A stretch of DNA of 27,038 bases from a virus: positions 1-27,038 of the IMG/VR virus record IMGVR_UViG_3300042298_000464, one strand, 5' to 3'. Below the pieces are notes generated by a model. That model did no database searches and was not told the origin of the DNA. It was given only the letters and a program-made list of their open reading frames with translations. How positions within the stretch are numbered: the first letter of the stretch is position 1; each line of letters begins with the position of its first letter. Positions 6,853-13,686 of the stretch are shown here, piece after piece. The position numbers were made by a program, and so were the translations under genes.

Positions 6853-7015
6853 TGTGATTTCCTCCCCATCCAGTTCCCTTGAACTGTATACCTGGCGCTG
6901 TCCACACACGTGTCATCGTTCGATGACACTGGTCGCAGTCAGGACCAACTTCAAAATGTATATTGAATTCTTTTTTGAATGAGCATTCTCTACATTCGTA
7001 TTCGTATGTAGGCAT
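6845..7015 (-). CDS. FmdB-family zinc ribbon protein
   Basis: 56 aa, found by reading between larger genes. It opens MPTYEYECRECSF and closes TAPGIQFKGTGWGGNHNG, both signatures of the FmdB putative regulatory family. C8-x2-C11 and C27-x2-C30 supply the zinc ribbon. FmdB-like proteins are small cytoplasmic zinc proteins of unproven regulatory role. It overlaps the glycosyltransferase start by 8 bases and its own ATG overlaps the preceding TAA (TAATG). Confidence 0.85.
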   Translation of the reverse strand: MPTYEYECRECSFKKEFNIHFEVGPDCDQCHRTMTRVWTAPGIQFKGTGWGGNHNG

Positions 7016-7182
7016 TAGCCCTTCTTCTTTTTCTTTCGTGCAACCGCTGCGTTGTCTATTAGGTTTGGGTATGGACGACCAGCAGCTTTAGCGCGAGCAC
7101 GTGCCTGAGCTTTCTCTTCTGGTGTCAGTGGAGTAGATGTCTTCTTTGGATTTGTTGTCTTCCAGAAAGGTTTCTTCTTCAT
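7015..7182 (-). CDS. small highly basic protein (55 aa)
   Basis: 55 aa, MKKKPFWKTTNPKKT at the start and a KKKKKG tail, with an Ala/Arg helix between (PEEKAQARARAKAAGRPYPN). About a third of residues are Lys or Arg, which suggests nucleic-acid binding or electrostatic packing. Both ends are TAATG overlaps with neighbours, so it belongs to the operon. No family recognised. Confidence 0.72.
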   Translation of the reverse strand: MKKKPFWKTTNPKKTSTPLTPEEKAQARARAKAAGRPYPNLIDNAAVARKKKKKG

Positions 7183-7820
7183 TAGTATGGTGTTGCCCCT
7201 CCGAGATACTCAGTTATATCTCTTAGTCCCTTGTTAATAATCTGCTCCACTCTTTGTGGAGAGATGTCCCACTCTTTTGCAATCTCAGCAAGAGGTGCAT
7301 CGGTTGCGTATTTAGTTTTTAATATTGAATGTGTACGTAGGTCAAGCTTCTTCATAGCCCTGTCTACATCAGCTAACATAGCCAATAGGTTGTTACCTTC
7401 ACTGGCTTGCCTTTTAGCTTTAACGCCATGGATATCTGGGTCCATCACTTGGTTAGTTAAGTGAGCATCATCGGAACCAATAACCTTAATAAGAGTTTCA
7501 ATCATAGCCAAGCGGTAGAAGTATTCATCACCTAACTCATAACCAAGCGCACGAGCTTTCTCTTTGCGAGCGTATCGCTCGCCTGCTCTGCGTATGAATG
7601 TGCTGAATGCTTTGTATCCTTGCTTGCGTTCTATCTCATCCTCACGCATTAGGTATTCGGATACTTTATCTTTACGCTTCCATGCATATTCATTCATAGC
7701 CTGCTTAACATCTTCAAGCTCAACAAACCTGTGATATCTTTTTGCTATACCCCAAGCAATGGTGCTTGTTATGTCATTGATTGCAGACCAAATCTCATGG
7801 TCTTTATCTAGGTTAGTCAA
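7182..7820 (-). CDS. sigma-70-like RNA polymerase sigma factor
   Basis: 212 aa. The C-terminus (about 155-205) reads LDLRTHSILKTKYATDAPLAEIAKEWDISPQRVEQIINKGLRDI when followed through: a sigma region-4 helix-turn-helix with 'LxxIAxxxxISxxRVxQI'. The N-terminal third (DITSTIAWGIAKRYHRFVELEDVKQ) resembles sigma region 2, where '(E/D)DVxQ' is typical. The start is a TTG at 7820, because TGA lies in frame just upstream and the next ATG is 41 codons in; it overlaps the endonuclease VII end by 8 bases. It probably directs host RNA polymerase to phage promoters, though no target promoter can be read here. Confidence 0.75.
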   Translation of the reverse strand: MTNLDKDHEIWSAINDITSTIAWGIAKRYHRFVELEDVKQAMNEYAWKRKDKVSEYLMREDEIERKQGYKAFSTFIRRAGERYARKEKARALGYELGDEYFYRLAMIETLIKVIGSDDAHLTNQVMDPDIHGVKAKRQASEGNNLLAMLADVDRAMKKLDLRTHSILKTKYATDAPLAEIAKEWDISPQRVEQIINKGLRDITEYLGGATPY

Positions 7821-8103
7821 GAGATTTCACCAGGTATTCAACAGACCTAAGCATTAATTTAATATCATCATTCAGTAAACCAAGAGCACGATTGTGATTA
7901 GAACAAAGCAAGCCACGCACCTTGCCAGTTGCATGGTCGTGGTCTATATCAAGAGCTCGCTTGCCTTCTGGTTTCTTGCCACAGATGTGGCAACCACCAT
8001 CTTGTTCATCAAGCATACGTTCGTAATCTTCCACGCTAATTCCATACATACGGATGCGTGAGATACGTTGCTCTTCGTAAGTCTTATTCCGATTTCTTGG
8101 CAT
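7813..8103 (-). CDS. recombination endonuclease VII-like (HNH superfamily)
   Basis: 96 aa from the ATG at 8103, preferred over a GTG at 8121. Hallmarks of the T4 endonuclease VII family: YGISVEDYERMLDEQDGGCHIC with C38-x2-C41, then LDIDHDHATGKVRGLLC with the DHDH catalytic region at 54-57, then NRALGLLNDD. The enzyme class resolves branched DNA before packaging. The second metal pair is C67-x2-H70 (LLCSNHN) instead of the usual Cys-Cys, a conservative ligand change. Confidence 0.88.
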   Translation of the reverse strand: MPRNRNKTYEEQRISRIRMYGISVEDYERMLDEQDGGCHICGKKPEGKRALDIDHDHATGKVRGLLCSNHNRALGLLNDDIKLMLRSVEYLVKSLD

Positions 8104-8422
8104 ACTTAGCCCACACCCCACGCTGTACCATTAGTGCGATGATGGCGTAGTTAGCCAGGTCAACAAACGAATCTTCAAGAGATTCGTTCTTAGGTTTCTC
8201 TGACTTGGGACTGTAGATAAGATTCTTTAATCTCTCTATCTTGTCCGACATACGTACCATCAGCCCATTGGTTGCGCCACCTGGTGCATGCCAGATATTG
8301 AATGGACCATAATCAATTTGTTTCTTTACTAGAATTGCAAGCAATTCGTCGTAGATTTTTTGAGCATCCTCTTCGAATTGCAGGATGGTGGTATCTTCAG
8401 ACAACGAGCTCCCTCTATTCAT
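8084..8422 (-). CDS. Nmad1 / DUF1599 nucleotide-modification-associated protein
   Basis: 112 aa. The pattern KQIDYGPFNIW, then GLMVRMSDKIERLKNLIYS, then NESLEDSFVDLANYAIIALM matches the DUF1599 family, now called nucleotide modification associated domain 1. The E/D-rich 'MSDKxxRLxNL' and 'ExxxDxxxDLANY' helices resemble MazG-like all-alpha NTP pyrophosphatases. A role in deoxynucleotide metabolism or hypermodified DNA is likely by family. It overlaps the TOPRIM gene by 8 bases and the endonuclease VII gene by 20. Confidence 0.78.
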   Translation of the reverse strand: MNRGSSLSEDTTILQFEEDAQKIYDELLAILVKKQIDYGPFNIWHAPGGATNGLMVRMSDKIERLKNLIYSPKSEKPKNESLEDSFVDLANYAIIALMVQRGVWAKYAKKSE

Positions 8423-9062
8423 CCAGTGCGTTAATCAACTTAGTTAACGCTTGAGCTCCTTGGCTGACAATTATACTATTAACGTCACTATCAGGCGGTA
8501 GCGACACGCGGATGGCTTGAGGTATTGCATCAGATAAACGGCGGGCTAGTTCTTGTCCTGGGTTAGAACCATCCTCTTTGGCATCGTTATCTGTGGCTAT
8601 AACAACGCGACCAATGCCGTCAAAACAACGGCTAAAGTGAGGCTTCCAAGCATTAACGCCAGCCACAGCGACAGCAGGATGACCAGCAAGGGTAGCAGAT
8701 ATCGCATCAATCTCTCCTTCTACAATCAATACTTCATGGACTGCATGAAGGATAGCACTAACGTTATATAGGTGGTGCTTCTGACCAGTAGGAATCATAT
8801 ACTTTGGGTCGCCATCATCTATACGGCGGAACTTAAATCCAACTACACCTGACTCTGTTATGTATGGGATAGATAGGTGATGCTTCAACCTATCTTCATG
8901 ACCAGGTGCAGGTTCAACCACATACCCAAGCTTGAATTGTTCGGCTCCGTTAAGGATGCCACGCTTCTCAAGGTATGCCTCGGCTGGTGAACCAGCAAGG
9001 TTGGCATGGTATGTGTTGGCTGCTTTAGTCCAAAGGTCTATGAGCTTTTGATTTGGTTTCAC
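8415..9062 (-). CDS. DnaG-type primase catalytic (TOPRIM) protein
   Basis: 215 aa with a GTG start that forms a GTGA overlap with the Ntn hydrolase gene. Residues 11-35 (ANTYHANLAGSPAEAYLEKRGI) match the primase N-terminal helix. Residues 63-90 (LSIPYI..SGVVGFKFRRIDDGDPKYM) fit the DnaG core. The TOPRIM fold shows VLIVEGEIDA with the catalytic Glu in EGE 115-117 and VVIATDNDA with DND 158-160. The protein lacks its own zinc finger and helicase domain; both are separate genes in the same operon. It synthesises primers for phage replication, or at least holds the TOPRIM core for that. Confidence 0.85.
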   Translation of the reverse strand: MKPNQKLIDLWTKAANTYHANLAGSPAEAYLEKRGILNGAEQFKLGYVVEPAPGHEDRLKHHLSIPYITESGVVGFKFRRIDDGDPKYMIPTGQKHHLYNVSAILHAVHEVLIVEGEIDAISATLAGHPAVAVAGVNAWKPHFSRCFDGIGRVVIATDNDAKEDGSNPGQELARRLSDAIPQAIRVSLPPDSDVNSIIVSQGAQALTKLINALDE

Positions 9063-9592
9063 TTCTTCTCCTGCCTATGCACAACAAATGGAGGGGCAGT
9101 ATACACATCATTCTTGGCTGCTATCTGCATTGCTTTCTTCCAGTTAGCACCAGATGCGAGAGCACCTATGGCATAGGAAGACCCAGAACCTAAGCCATAG
9201 ATGCCATCGTCGCGTAGGAAGACTGAGTATGTATCATCTACTTCATAGATGGTTCCATTCACAGCCATTAAAAATAAGAATTCATATTCATCTGTCTTCT
9301 CATCGTGAACGAATCCGTTATCACGTAAGCATTCACGCATGTTAGGGATGACAGTTGTAATCATAAAATGATAGATGTCTTTTGTGTTAGCTGGTATGGC
9401 TGGTGGTTTCCATATGTGTTGGACTATGTCACAGGGTTGAGTAGTGCCAGCACCAGCGATTAGAAACTTACCGCGTTTAGTAATCTTAGTTACGATTGGA
9501 TGTGAGTAAGGGCGACCCTTCTCAGTTGTAGTTCTACTATCGGCTGCAATCAAGCAGCCGTCTGGTTCTTGAATACCAATGATTGTTGTCAT
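9059..9592 (-). CDS. proteasome beta / HslV-like Ntn-hydrolase peptidase
   Basis: 177 aa, the usual length of HslV. It opens MTTIIGIQEPDGCLIAADSRTT. After Met removal T2 becomes the N-terminal nucleophile Thr1; D18 then falls at mature position 17 and K36 at about 35, near the catalytic Asp17 and Lys33 of proteasome beta subunits and HslV. GSGSS at 135-139 and NDVYT at 161-165 match the conserved C-terminal half (HslV 'GSGG.YA..A' and 'D.YT'). It should form a ring-shaped cytoplasmic threonine peptidase. No partner ATPase (HslU, Mpa) is encoded here, so it may borrow the host's or act alone. It overlaps both primase genes (ATGA, GTGA). The Ntn-hydrolase fold is well supported, the substrate unknown. 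Confidence 0.83.
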   Translation of the reverse strand: MTTIIGIQEPDGCLIAADSRTTTEKGRPYSHPIVTKITKRGKFLIAGAGTTQPCDIVQHIWKPPAIPANTKDIYHFMITTVIPNMRECLRDNGFVHDEKTDEYEFLFLMAVNGTIYEVDDTYSVFLRDDGIYGLGSGSSYAIGALASGANWKKAMQIAAKNDVYTAPPFVVHRQEKK

Positions 9593-9918
9593 CTAACTGA
9601 CCGCAATCTAGGTGGAGTCCAACGACTACTGGACTTACGTCCACGTGTCGGAGCTGGGCTCTTCGACTCCTTACCTATGTTCTTCTCTGCCCATTTACGA
9701 GCGTCTGAGTATGTTAAGTTTTCACGAGCCATGACAATCTGTATACCAGCGCCACGTCCGCTGCATGCATAACATACCCAGACACCCTTCTCCGAATTAA
9801 CCGAAGCAGACTTATGTGAGTCATCATGTACAGGACAAAAGATGGATTTGTCCCCACCTAACGGTAGGTCTAATCCGTAATGACGAAAGACTGCTTCAAG
9901 AAATTCGGGTTGGTTCAT
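9589..9918 (-). CDS. primase CHC2 zinc-finger protein
   Basis: 109 aa. C28-x2-H31-x17-C49-x2-C52 in IFCPVHDDS and WVCYACSGRG is the CHC2 zinc ribbon that recognises the priming template in DnaG and T7 gp4 primases. It continues with GAGIQIVMARENLTYSDARKW as in full primases, then a basic Ser/Arg tail (RGRKSSSRWTPPRLRSVR) that probably binds DNA. The catalytic TOPRIM part is two genes downstream. Three bases separate it from the transglycosylase gene. Confidence 0.87.
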   Translation of the reverse strand: MNQPEFLEAVFRHYGLDLPLGGDKSIFCPVHDDSHKSASVNSEKGVWVCYACSGRGAGIQIVMARENLTYSDARKWAEKNIGKESKSPAPTRGRKSSSRWTPPRLRSVR

Positions 9919-9921
9919 AAC

Positions 9922-10302
9922 CTAATACCAATTCCTTTCCTGATGGAACCTGTACGCTTCGCACCAAGTGTCGTATCGATGTAGCACATACTTGTGTGCT
10001 TCCTCCGTTTGTTTGAGTAGTGACCACCCTGGTTTGCCCCAGAGTAATTGCCATACTCCACGTGCTCCACTCGACTTGTTGAAGGAGTCCACGTTGTATC
10101 GGCTCTCCTTGTATGCAATGCGAATTGCACACTGAGCCTCGCGCTTGTTGGTTGTGACTTGTGTTAGCACCAACTCCACTCGTTCCTTTTTGTCCGTGAC
10201 TACGGACAACTTCTTCTCGAATGTAAGTTCTGGTGATAACGCTTGGGCTGGTGCTGCTATTGGCAACATTAATCCAAGCACTGTCACTATCACTAACCGC
10301 AT
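9922..10302 (-). CDS. secreted lytic transglycosylase (SLT-like)
   Basis: 126 aa. The first 22 residues (MRLVIVTVLGLMLPIAAPAQA) are a signal peptide with an AQA-type cleavage site. The mature part has the SLT signature: catalytic Glu in AYKESRYN (around 66), then FNKSSGARGVWQLLWGKPGW and, near the end, RYDTWCEAYRFHQERNWY, as in actinobacterial and phage transglycosylase domains. Two Cys (AQCAIR, DTWC) may form a disulfide outside the membrane. It cleaves the peptidoglycan glycan strand. AGAGGTAACT precedes the ATG. It is unusual for a secreted wall enzyme to sit in the replication operon; the lysis genes are elsewhere. Confidence 0.85.
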   Translation of the reverse strand: MRLVIVTVLGLMLPIAAPAQALSPELTFEKKLSVVTDKKERVELVLTQVTTNKREAQCAIRIAYKESRYNVDSFNKSSGARGVWQLLWGKPGWSLLKQTEEAHKYVLHRYDTWCEAYRFHQERNWY

Positions 10303-10321
10303 AGTTACCTCTTTTCATTTT

Positions 10322-10344
10322 GTGAAACTCTGTCACAGTTTCAC
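10322..10344. promoter_or_regulatory. 23-bp inverted repeat ahead of the transglycosylase gene
   Basis: GTGAAACT (10322-10329), 7-base centre CTGTCAC, AGTTTCAC (10337-10344): a perfect 8-bp inverted repeat overlapping the end of the resolvase gene and 20 bases upstream of the transglycosylase ATG. It could be a protein operator or an mRNA hairpin near the ribosome site. Confidence 0.5.
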
Positions 10345-10694
10345 TGATGTCCATTGTAACCTGCCTGTTTAAGCAGATTCACCCAGAGTTCAGCAGGCAT
10401 TACTGCATACGACTCTGAGATATTAGATGTGCCACGCTTTTTAATTAGCACAACGCCTGTTTCTGCATCCGCATGAATCATCTCATCTTCTAACTCTCTG
10501 AGATAACCAGGGATATCAATTCTTTTTTCATTCTTACATTCTATAACAACACCATCGATGCCATCAATGTCACCAACATCATCGTGTCTACCTGCCCCAT
10601 ACGCCCGCTCAGCACAGGGATAACCCATACTGATAAGCCACTTAACTACATCACGTTCGTATTGTGAGCCCTTGCGTTTGGATGGCGTGGTCAT
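10341..10694 (-). CDS. Holliday-junction-resolvase-like PD-(D/E)XK nuclease
   Basis: 117 aa. GSQYERDVVKWLISMGY with E13, then YGAGRHDDVGDIDGIDGVVIECKNE with D42, E52 and K54, reproduces the E...D...ExK active site of Hjc/VRR-like nucleases. It probably cuts branched DNA during replication or recombination. It is part of a set with endonuclease VII and two other nucleases. Its ATG overlaps the previous stop (TAATG). Confidence 0.82.
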   Translation of the reverse strand: MTTPSKRKGSQYERDVVKWLISMGYPCAERAYGAGRHDDVGDIDGIDGVVIECKNEKRIDIPGYLRELEDEMIHADAETGVVLIKKRGTSNISESYAVMPAELWVNLLKQAGYNGHQ

Positions 10695-10846
10695 TAGAAC
10701 TCAATCGAAATCCAAATTGGTCCAATGTCTAAATTAAATCCCCATCTATCAATACTGAATCCAACTGCAAACCTTCTTAAGCTATATCCGATATGAAACC
10801 AAGTTGACTTGAATAGTTTTATTTCTAATGAGCTAAGTGCTTTCAT
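10694..10846 (-). CDS. small beta-rich phage protein (50 aa)
   Basis: 50 aa, MKALSSLEIKLFKSTWFHIG and on, with GFSIDRWGFNLDIGPIWISIEF at the end: alternating hydrophobic and polar residues forming four or five beta strands. It starts at an ATGA overlap with WhiB and ends at a TAATG overlap with the resolvase gene. Short proteins with this 'GFxxDxxGFxxxxGPxWxxxEF' ending occur in many phages; function unknown. Confidence 0.7.
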   Translation of the reverse strand: MKALSSLEIKLFKSTWFHIGYSLRRFAVGFSIDRWGFNLDIGPIWISIEF

Positions 10847-11109
10847 GTGTAATCCTTTACTAGTATCTCTTGAAGAATTATATTCTTCTTGCGTCTAATT
10901 AGCTTACGTTCCTGTGGTGTAGTACCGCCCCACATACCAAACGCTTCGTGCTTTACTGCCCATTCCAGACATTTATTCTTGACCACGCAACTGTCACATA
11001 TCTTGCGCGAGTATCTATATATATCAGTACCACTTCCTCCTTCTTCTGGAAAGAAGAACTCGATACCAACTTCTCTACATAGCCCCCTGGTTAGGTCTGG
11101 GAATTTCAT
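10843..11109 (-). CDS. WhiB-family iron-sulfur transcription regulator
   Basis: 88 aa. Four cluster ligands C11, C38, C41 and C47 (C-x2-C-x5-C), then the GMWGG turn at 58-62 followed by TTPQERKLIRRKKN: the standard WhiB domain and basic C-terminus. WhiB proteins are essentially confined to Actinobacteria and their phages; they bind [4Fe-4S] and act on sigma factor region 4. The phage TM4 WhiB is known to disturb host cell division and exclude superinfection. A similar host-takeover or regulatory role is likely. It overlaps the upstream nuclease gene by 35 bases. Confidence 0.92.
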   Translation of the reverse strand: MKFPDLTRGLCREVGIEFFFPEEGGSGTDIYRYSRKICDSCVVKNKCLEWAVKHEAFGMWGGTTPQERKLIRRKKNIILQEILVKDYT

Positions 11110-11503
11110 TTTGATTAGCCTTCCTCAACAACTTGGTTGTTGCCAATAGGTTTTCAATTGTTATTAAGTAACCCTTGCTTTTATTCGGGGGAATATCACA
11201 AGTTATTTCGTGACCAAAATTTCTTATTGCGTATCTTAGGCTTTCTGTTGGAAGCATGATAACCATATCTTCTAACACAAACGCCCAGTAATCAGCTTGA
11301 GTTACTGATAAACCAGACGGTTCCCAAGATTCGGATTTAAGATACCAGCATTCAATCTCAATGTAAACATTTCCAGTTTGATGCCACTTGCGGTCGCGCT
11401 TTACTTCAACAGTTTTACCATTGGTTAGAAGTTGTTCAACAAGTTTCTCTCCTTCATGACCGTATGAGAAATCTAAATCGAAACTTGATTTAGTTACTTC
11501 CAT
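11075..11503 (-). CDS. putative PD-(D/E)XK nuclease (restriction-endonuclease-like)
   Basis: 142 aa. SFDLDFSYGHEGEKLVEQLL supplies the leading acidic helix, TVEVKRDRKWHQTGNVYIEIE supplies the E33-V-K35 catalytic pair with the 'TGNxxxE' strand, then PSGLSVTQADYWAFVLED. This order is known from small phage PD-(D/E)XK proteins. It may be a structure-specific or exonuclease-type enzyme. It overlaps the helicase end by 10 bases. Confidence 0.62.
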   Translation of the reverse strand: MEVTKSSFDLDFSYGHEGEKLVEQLLTNGKTVEVKRDRKWHQTGNVYIEIECWYLKSESWEPSGLSVTQADYWAFVLEDMVIMLPTESLRYAIRNFGHEITCDIPPNKSKGYLITIENLLATTKLLRKANQNEIPRPNQGAM

Positions 11504-12327
11504 TGACTCAATGTCCTCGCTCTAAATAATTCTGTTGATGAGTTATACAAAGTCATCTTGCTAGCTTCTGCTGCTAACGTTATATACTCTTCAGCATTAG
11601 GGTCAGCTTTGCCATGACGATTCTTCACGACAGCCACACGATAAACATTGGATGCGCTATCCAGCGCCACAGATAAGACGAGTTCTGGTAGGGCTGCAAC
11701 CTTGCCCATCAGAGCCTTACGTGGCGCTGGGTAGTTTGGCTTAGACATCTTCTCATTCTCCGACACATGGTGAAGAACGATGAAGGCAGTTTCATATTCA
11801 CGAGCCATATAGTGGAACGCTGACATTGCATCACGCAATGCAGTCCACTCATTGTCGCTTGATGAAGCGACGTTCATTAAGTTATCAACATACACCGCCA
11901 CAGGTGCAGCACCGTGCAGTTCAATCCACGCTTCGATTTCTTCCTCGATGTCTTGTAACGAGGGTGCTGGGTCGAAGGCAAACCGAACATGTCCTGCACC
12001 TTCAGCCAATGCATCTTCAAGAAGAACACTGGCTTCAGTATCCATGATTCTCTCAACGTCAGACACTTCTCTGTCCATAATGATTGCGCCTGCACGAGTC
12101 GCTATTGTTCTTGAATCAGAGTCCGCTGAGATATATAACGCTGGAACTTTGGAGGCGATGGCGTACCACAATGCAATCAGTGTCTTACCGCCACCTGGCT
12201 GACCTGCAATTAAATGCAGTTGAGCCTGACGGAAGGATACTTGGGCTGCGGTAAGTGAAGGAAGCACCTCTGGTAATTGCTTACCAGCAGGTGATTCCAC
12301 ACCGACTACTTGTAGTAGTGAACGCAT
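11494..12327 (-). CDS. RecA/DnaB-like replicative helicase ATPase
   Basis: 277 aa. Walker A GQPGGGKT at 42-49, an ADSDSRTIATRAG segment as in RecA/DnaB-fold ATPases, Walker B-like VAVYVDNLMN near 145, FIVLHHVSE (sensor strand) and VVKNRHGKADPN, the arginine-finger region typical of DnaB-type helicases. There is no N-terminal primase domain. It probably unwinds the phage DNA and works with the separate CHC2 and TOPRIM proteins. Some SSB-associated RepA-like ATPases share this layout, so helicase rather than other RecA-fold is an inference. Confidence 0.8.
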   Translation of the reverse strand: MRSLLQVVGVESPAGKQLPEVLPSLTAAQVSFRQAQLHLIAGQPGGGKTLIALWYAIASKVPALYISADSDSRTIATRAGAIIMDREVSDVERIMDTEASVLLEDALAEGAGHVRFAFDPAPSLQDIEEEIEAWIELHGAAPVAVYVDNLMNVASSSDNEWTALRDAMSAFHYMAREYETAFIVLHHVSENEKMSKPNYPAPRKALMGKVAALPELVLSVALDSASNVYRVAVVKNRHGKADPNAEEYITLAAEASKMTLYNSSTELFRARTLSQWK

Positions 12328-12329
12328 TG

Positions 12330-12800
12330 TTACCCTTTAGTCCAGATAGTTTCTGCTTCAGTAACTCCTGGCTTAAATGGCTTTGGTCCCTTGGCTGGGT
12401 CAAACCAACCAACGTAAGCTTTACCAGCCTTGGATACGCCCTTCTTCTTGGCGTACTTGCCACGTCCATCTGGTAAGTCTGGGGCATCTGGATGTCCGTA
12501 TGTCCATTCATTGCCGTACTTGTCTTTGACTACCTCGATTGATTGAGGTGTGGTTCCAGCAACTACTGGTTGTGGGTTAAGCCCAGCATCCTGCAGCATC
12601 TGGATTGCTTGTTCAGCATTAGGTGTGTATGCATTACCTGTTGGTCGATTAACCAACACAGCTTGCAGACTTTGTGCTTCACTGATTGCCTCAATAGCTG
12701 CATTCAGATTAGCTTTGAATTCAGCAATACTCATACCTCGAACGGTAAATAAGTCTTGCCCATTTAGTTTGCCAGTATATGAAAACGTAGATTCAGTCAT
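12330..12800 (-). CDS. unknown protein, candidate ssDNA-binding by position
   Basis: 156 aa. The N-terminal half is an antiparallel strand and helix (FSYTGKLNGQDLFTVRGMSI..FKANLNAAIEAISEA), followed by a linker and a basic, Gly/Trp-rich C-terminal part (GRGKYAKKKGVSKAGKAYVGWFDP). It lies two bases from the helicase and next to the nuclease. Such neighbours in phages are often single-strand binding or recombination mediators, but I see no OB-fold signature that proves this. Confidence 0.6.
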   Translation of the reverse strand: MTESTFSYTGKLNGQDLFTVRGMSIAEFKANLNAAIEAISEAQSLQAVLVNRPTGNAYTPNAEQAIQMLQDAGLNPQPVVAGTTPQSIEVVKDKYGNEWTYGHPDAPDLPDGRGKYAKKKGVSKAGKAYVGWFDPAKGPKPFKPGVTEAETIWTKG

Positions 12801-13469
12801 CTACTTTTTCCTTTCCTTCCCCTTTGTTGTAGGTATTTGCAGAGGGAAATCTTTTGAGCCCATTGCTGGACACTTCTCTTGGAACGAACACATCTTACAG
12901 TTTTCTCCAACCGATGGTGGGAACCAACCTTTAGACACGGAGTCATTCATTGCGCCAAATACATAATCAAAGTAATCAATACTCAAATGCGATAAGTCAA
13001 ACAGGTCATCGAGCTGACCTTGTCTTGTCATAAAGAATGCGCCGAACTTTGGGCGAATGCCGTATATCTTTTCAATACCGCTGGCATACAAGCCAGCTTG
13101 AATCATACCGAACGGTGTCCTAGCACCAGTCTTGAAGTCGACTATTACTAAGTCTTCCCCCACTTGGTAAATGACATCAATGACAAAGCGTACAGGTGTG
13201 CCTCCGAAATGCACACTTGCATCCCATTCGATGCCAGGACGACCGTCGGGCAGGGTGGCGATTTGCCAACCAGATTGAGCATACCACTTCTGATAAGCCT
13301 CAACCTGCTTGAGTCCATCACTCTGCCAGAACGCTAGGTCTTCCCCATCTGGGCGAGCTACGGTCTTACGACCAGCAGTCTTCCAATCAGAACTAGGAAC
13401 ACCTGTTTGTTCTTCGGTAACTCTAACAGATTCATTAAATACTTCAAGCCATTTTTCAGTTAAACTCAT
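12801..13469 (-). CDS. RecB/Cas4-like Fe-S nuclease, catalytic body (split gene, part 2)
   Basis: 222 aa from the third of three successive ATGs, which sits 7 bases after GAAGG. It carries the active-site core of the RecB/Cas4 family: RFVIDVIYQ with D98, LVIVDFKTGA with D111 and K113, MIQAGLYASG with Q124 and Y128, and three C-terminal Cys in CKMCSFQEKC (191, 194, 200). The family's N-terminal motif (a Cys and GxxxH) is absent here and is encoded separately at 13652-13846. Exonuclease for DNA end processing. The fragment begins right where the missing head would end, so head and body look like two halves of one enzyme. Confidence 0.85.
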   Translation of the reverse strand: MSLTEKWLEVFNESVRVTEEQTGVPSSDWKTAGRKTVARPDGEDLAFWQSDGLKQVEAYQKWYAQSGWQIATLPDGRPGIEWDASVHFGGTPVRFVIDVIYQVGEDLVIVDFKTGARTPFGMIQAGLYASGIEKIYGIRPKFGAFFMTRQGQLDDLFDLSHLSIDYFDYVFGAMNDSVSKGWFPPSVGENCKMCSFQEKCPAMGSKDFPLQIPTTKGKERKK

Positions 13470-13686
13470 CATCATCCTTCGGAGTGTAGTCTGGGTTATC
13501 TATGGGGGTAGGGGTAGTCATCGGCGACCCACAGGTCGCACAGAAGGAATCAGTAAACCACATAACAAGCTCATAGTCTTGGAAGATGGCACGGATAATT
13601 TGTATGTTGGAGCCACAGTTAATACACTCATTGCTGGGTATTCCCCGCTGGTCAATTAGATTCTTGCTGGGTTCTATAGAGCTCAT
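13456..13686 (-). CDS. zinc-ribbon protein between the two nuclease halves
   Basis: 76 aa. C21-x2-C24 (CINCGS) and C49-x2-C52 (CATCGS) are a zinc ribbon with a 24-residue hairpin between (IQIIRAIFQDYELVMWFTD). The tail is Thr/Pro- then Asp-rich. It overlaps the head gene by 35 bases and the body gene by 14-20 bases, so all three are translated in order. It may bind the nuclease halves, DNA or neither; no family recognised. Confidence 0.72.
   Translation of the reverse strand: MSSIEPSKNLIDQRGIPSNECINCGSNIQIIRAIFQDYELVMWFTDSFCATCGSPMTTPTPIDNPDYTPKDDDEFN

Noticed and set aside
9896-10354. 152-codon - strand ORF overlapping the transglycosylase gene
   Set aside because: Same strand, other frame; no domain, while the overlapping frame has a signal peptide, SLT motif and ribosome site.
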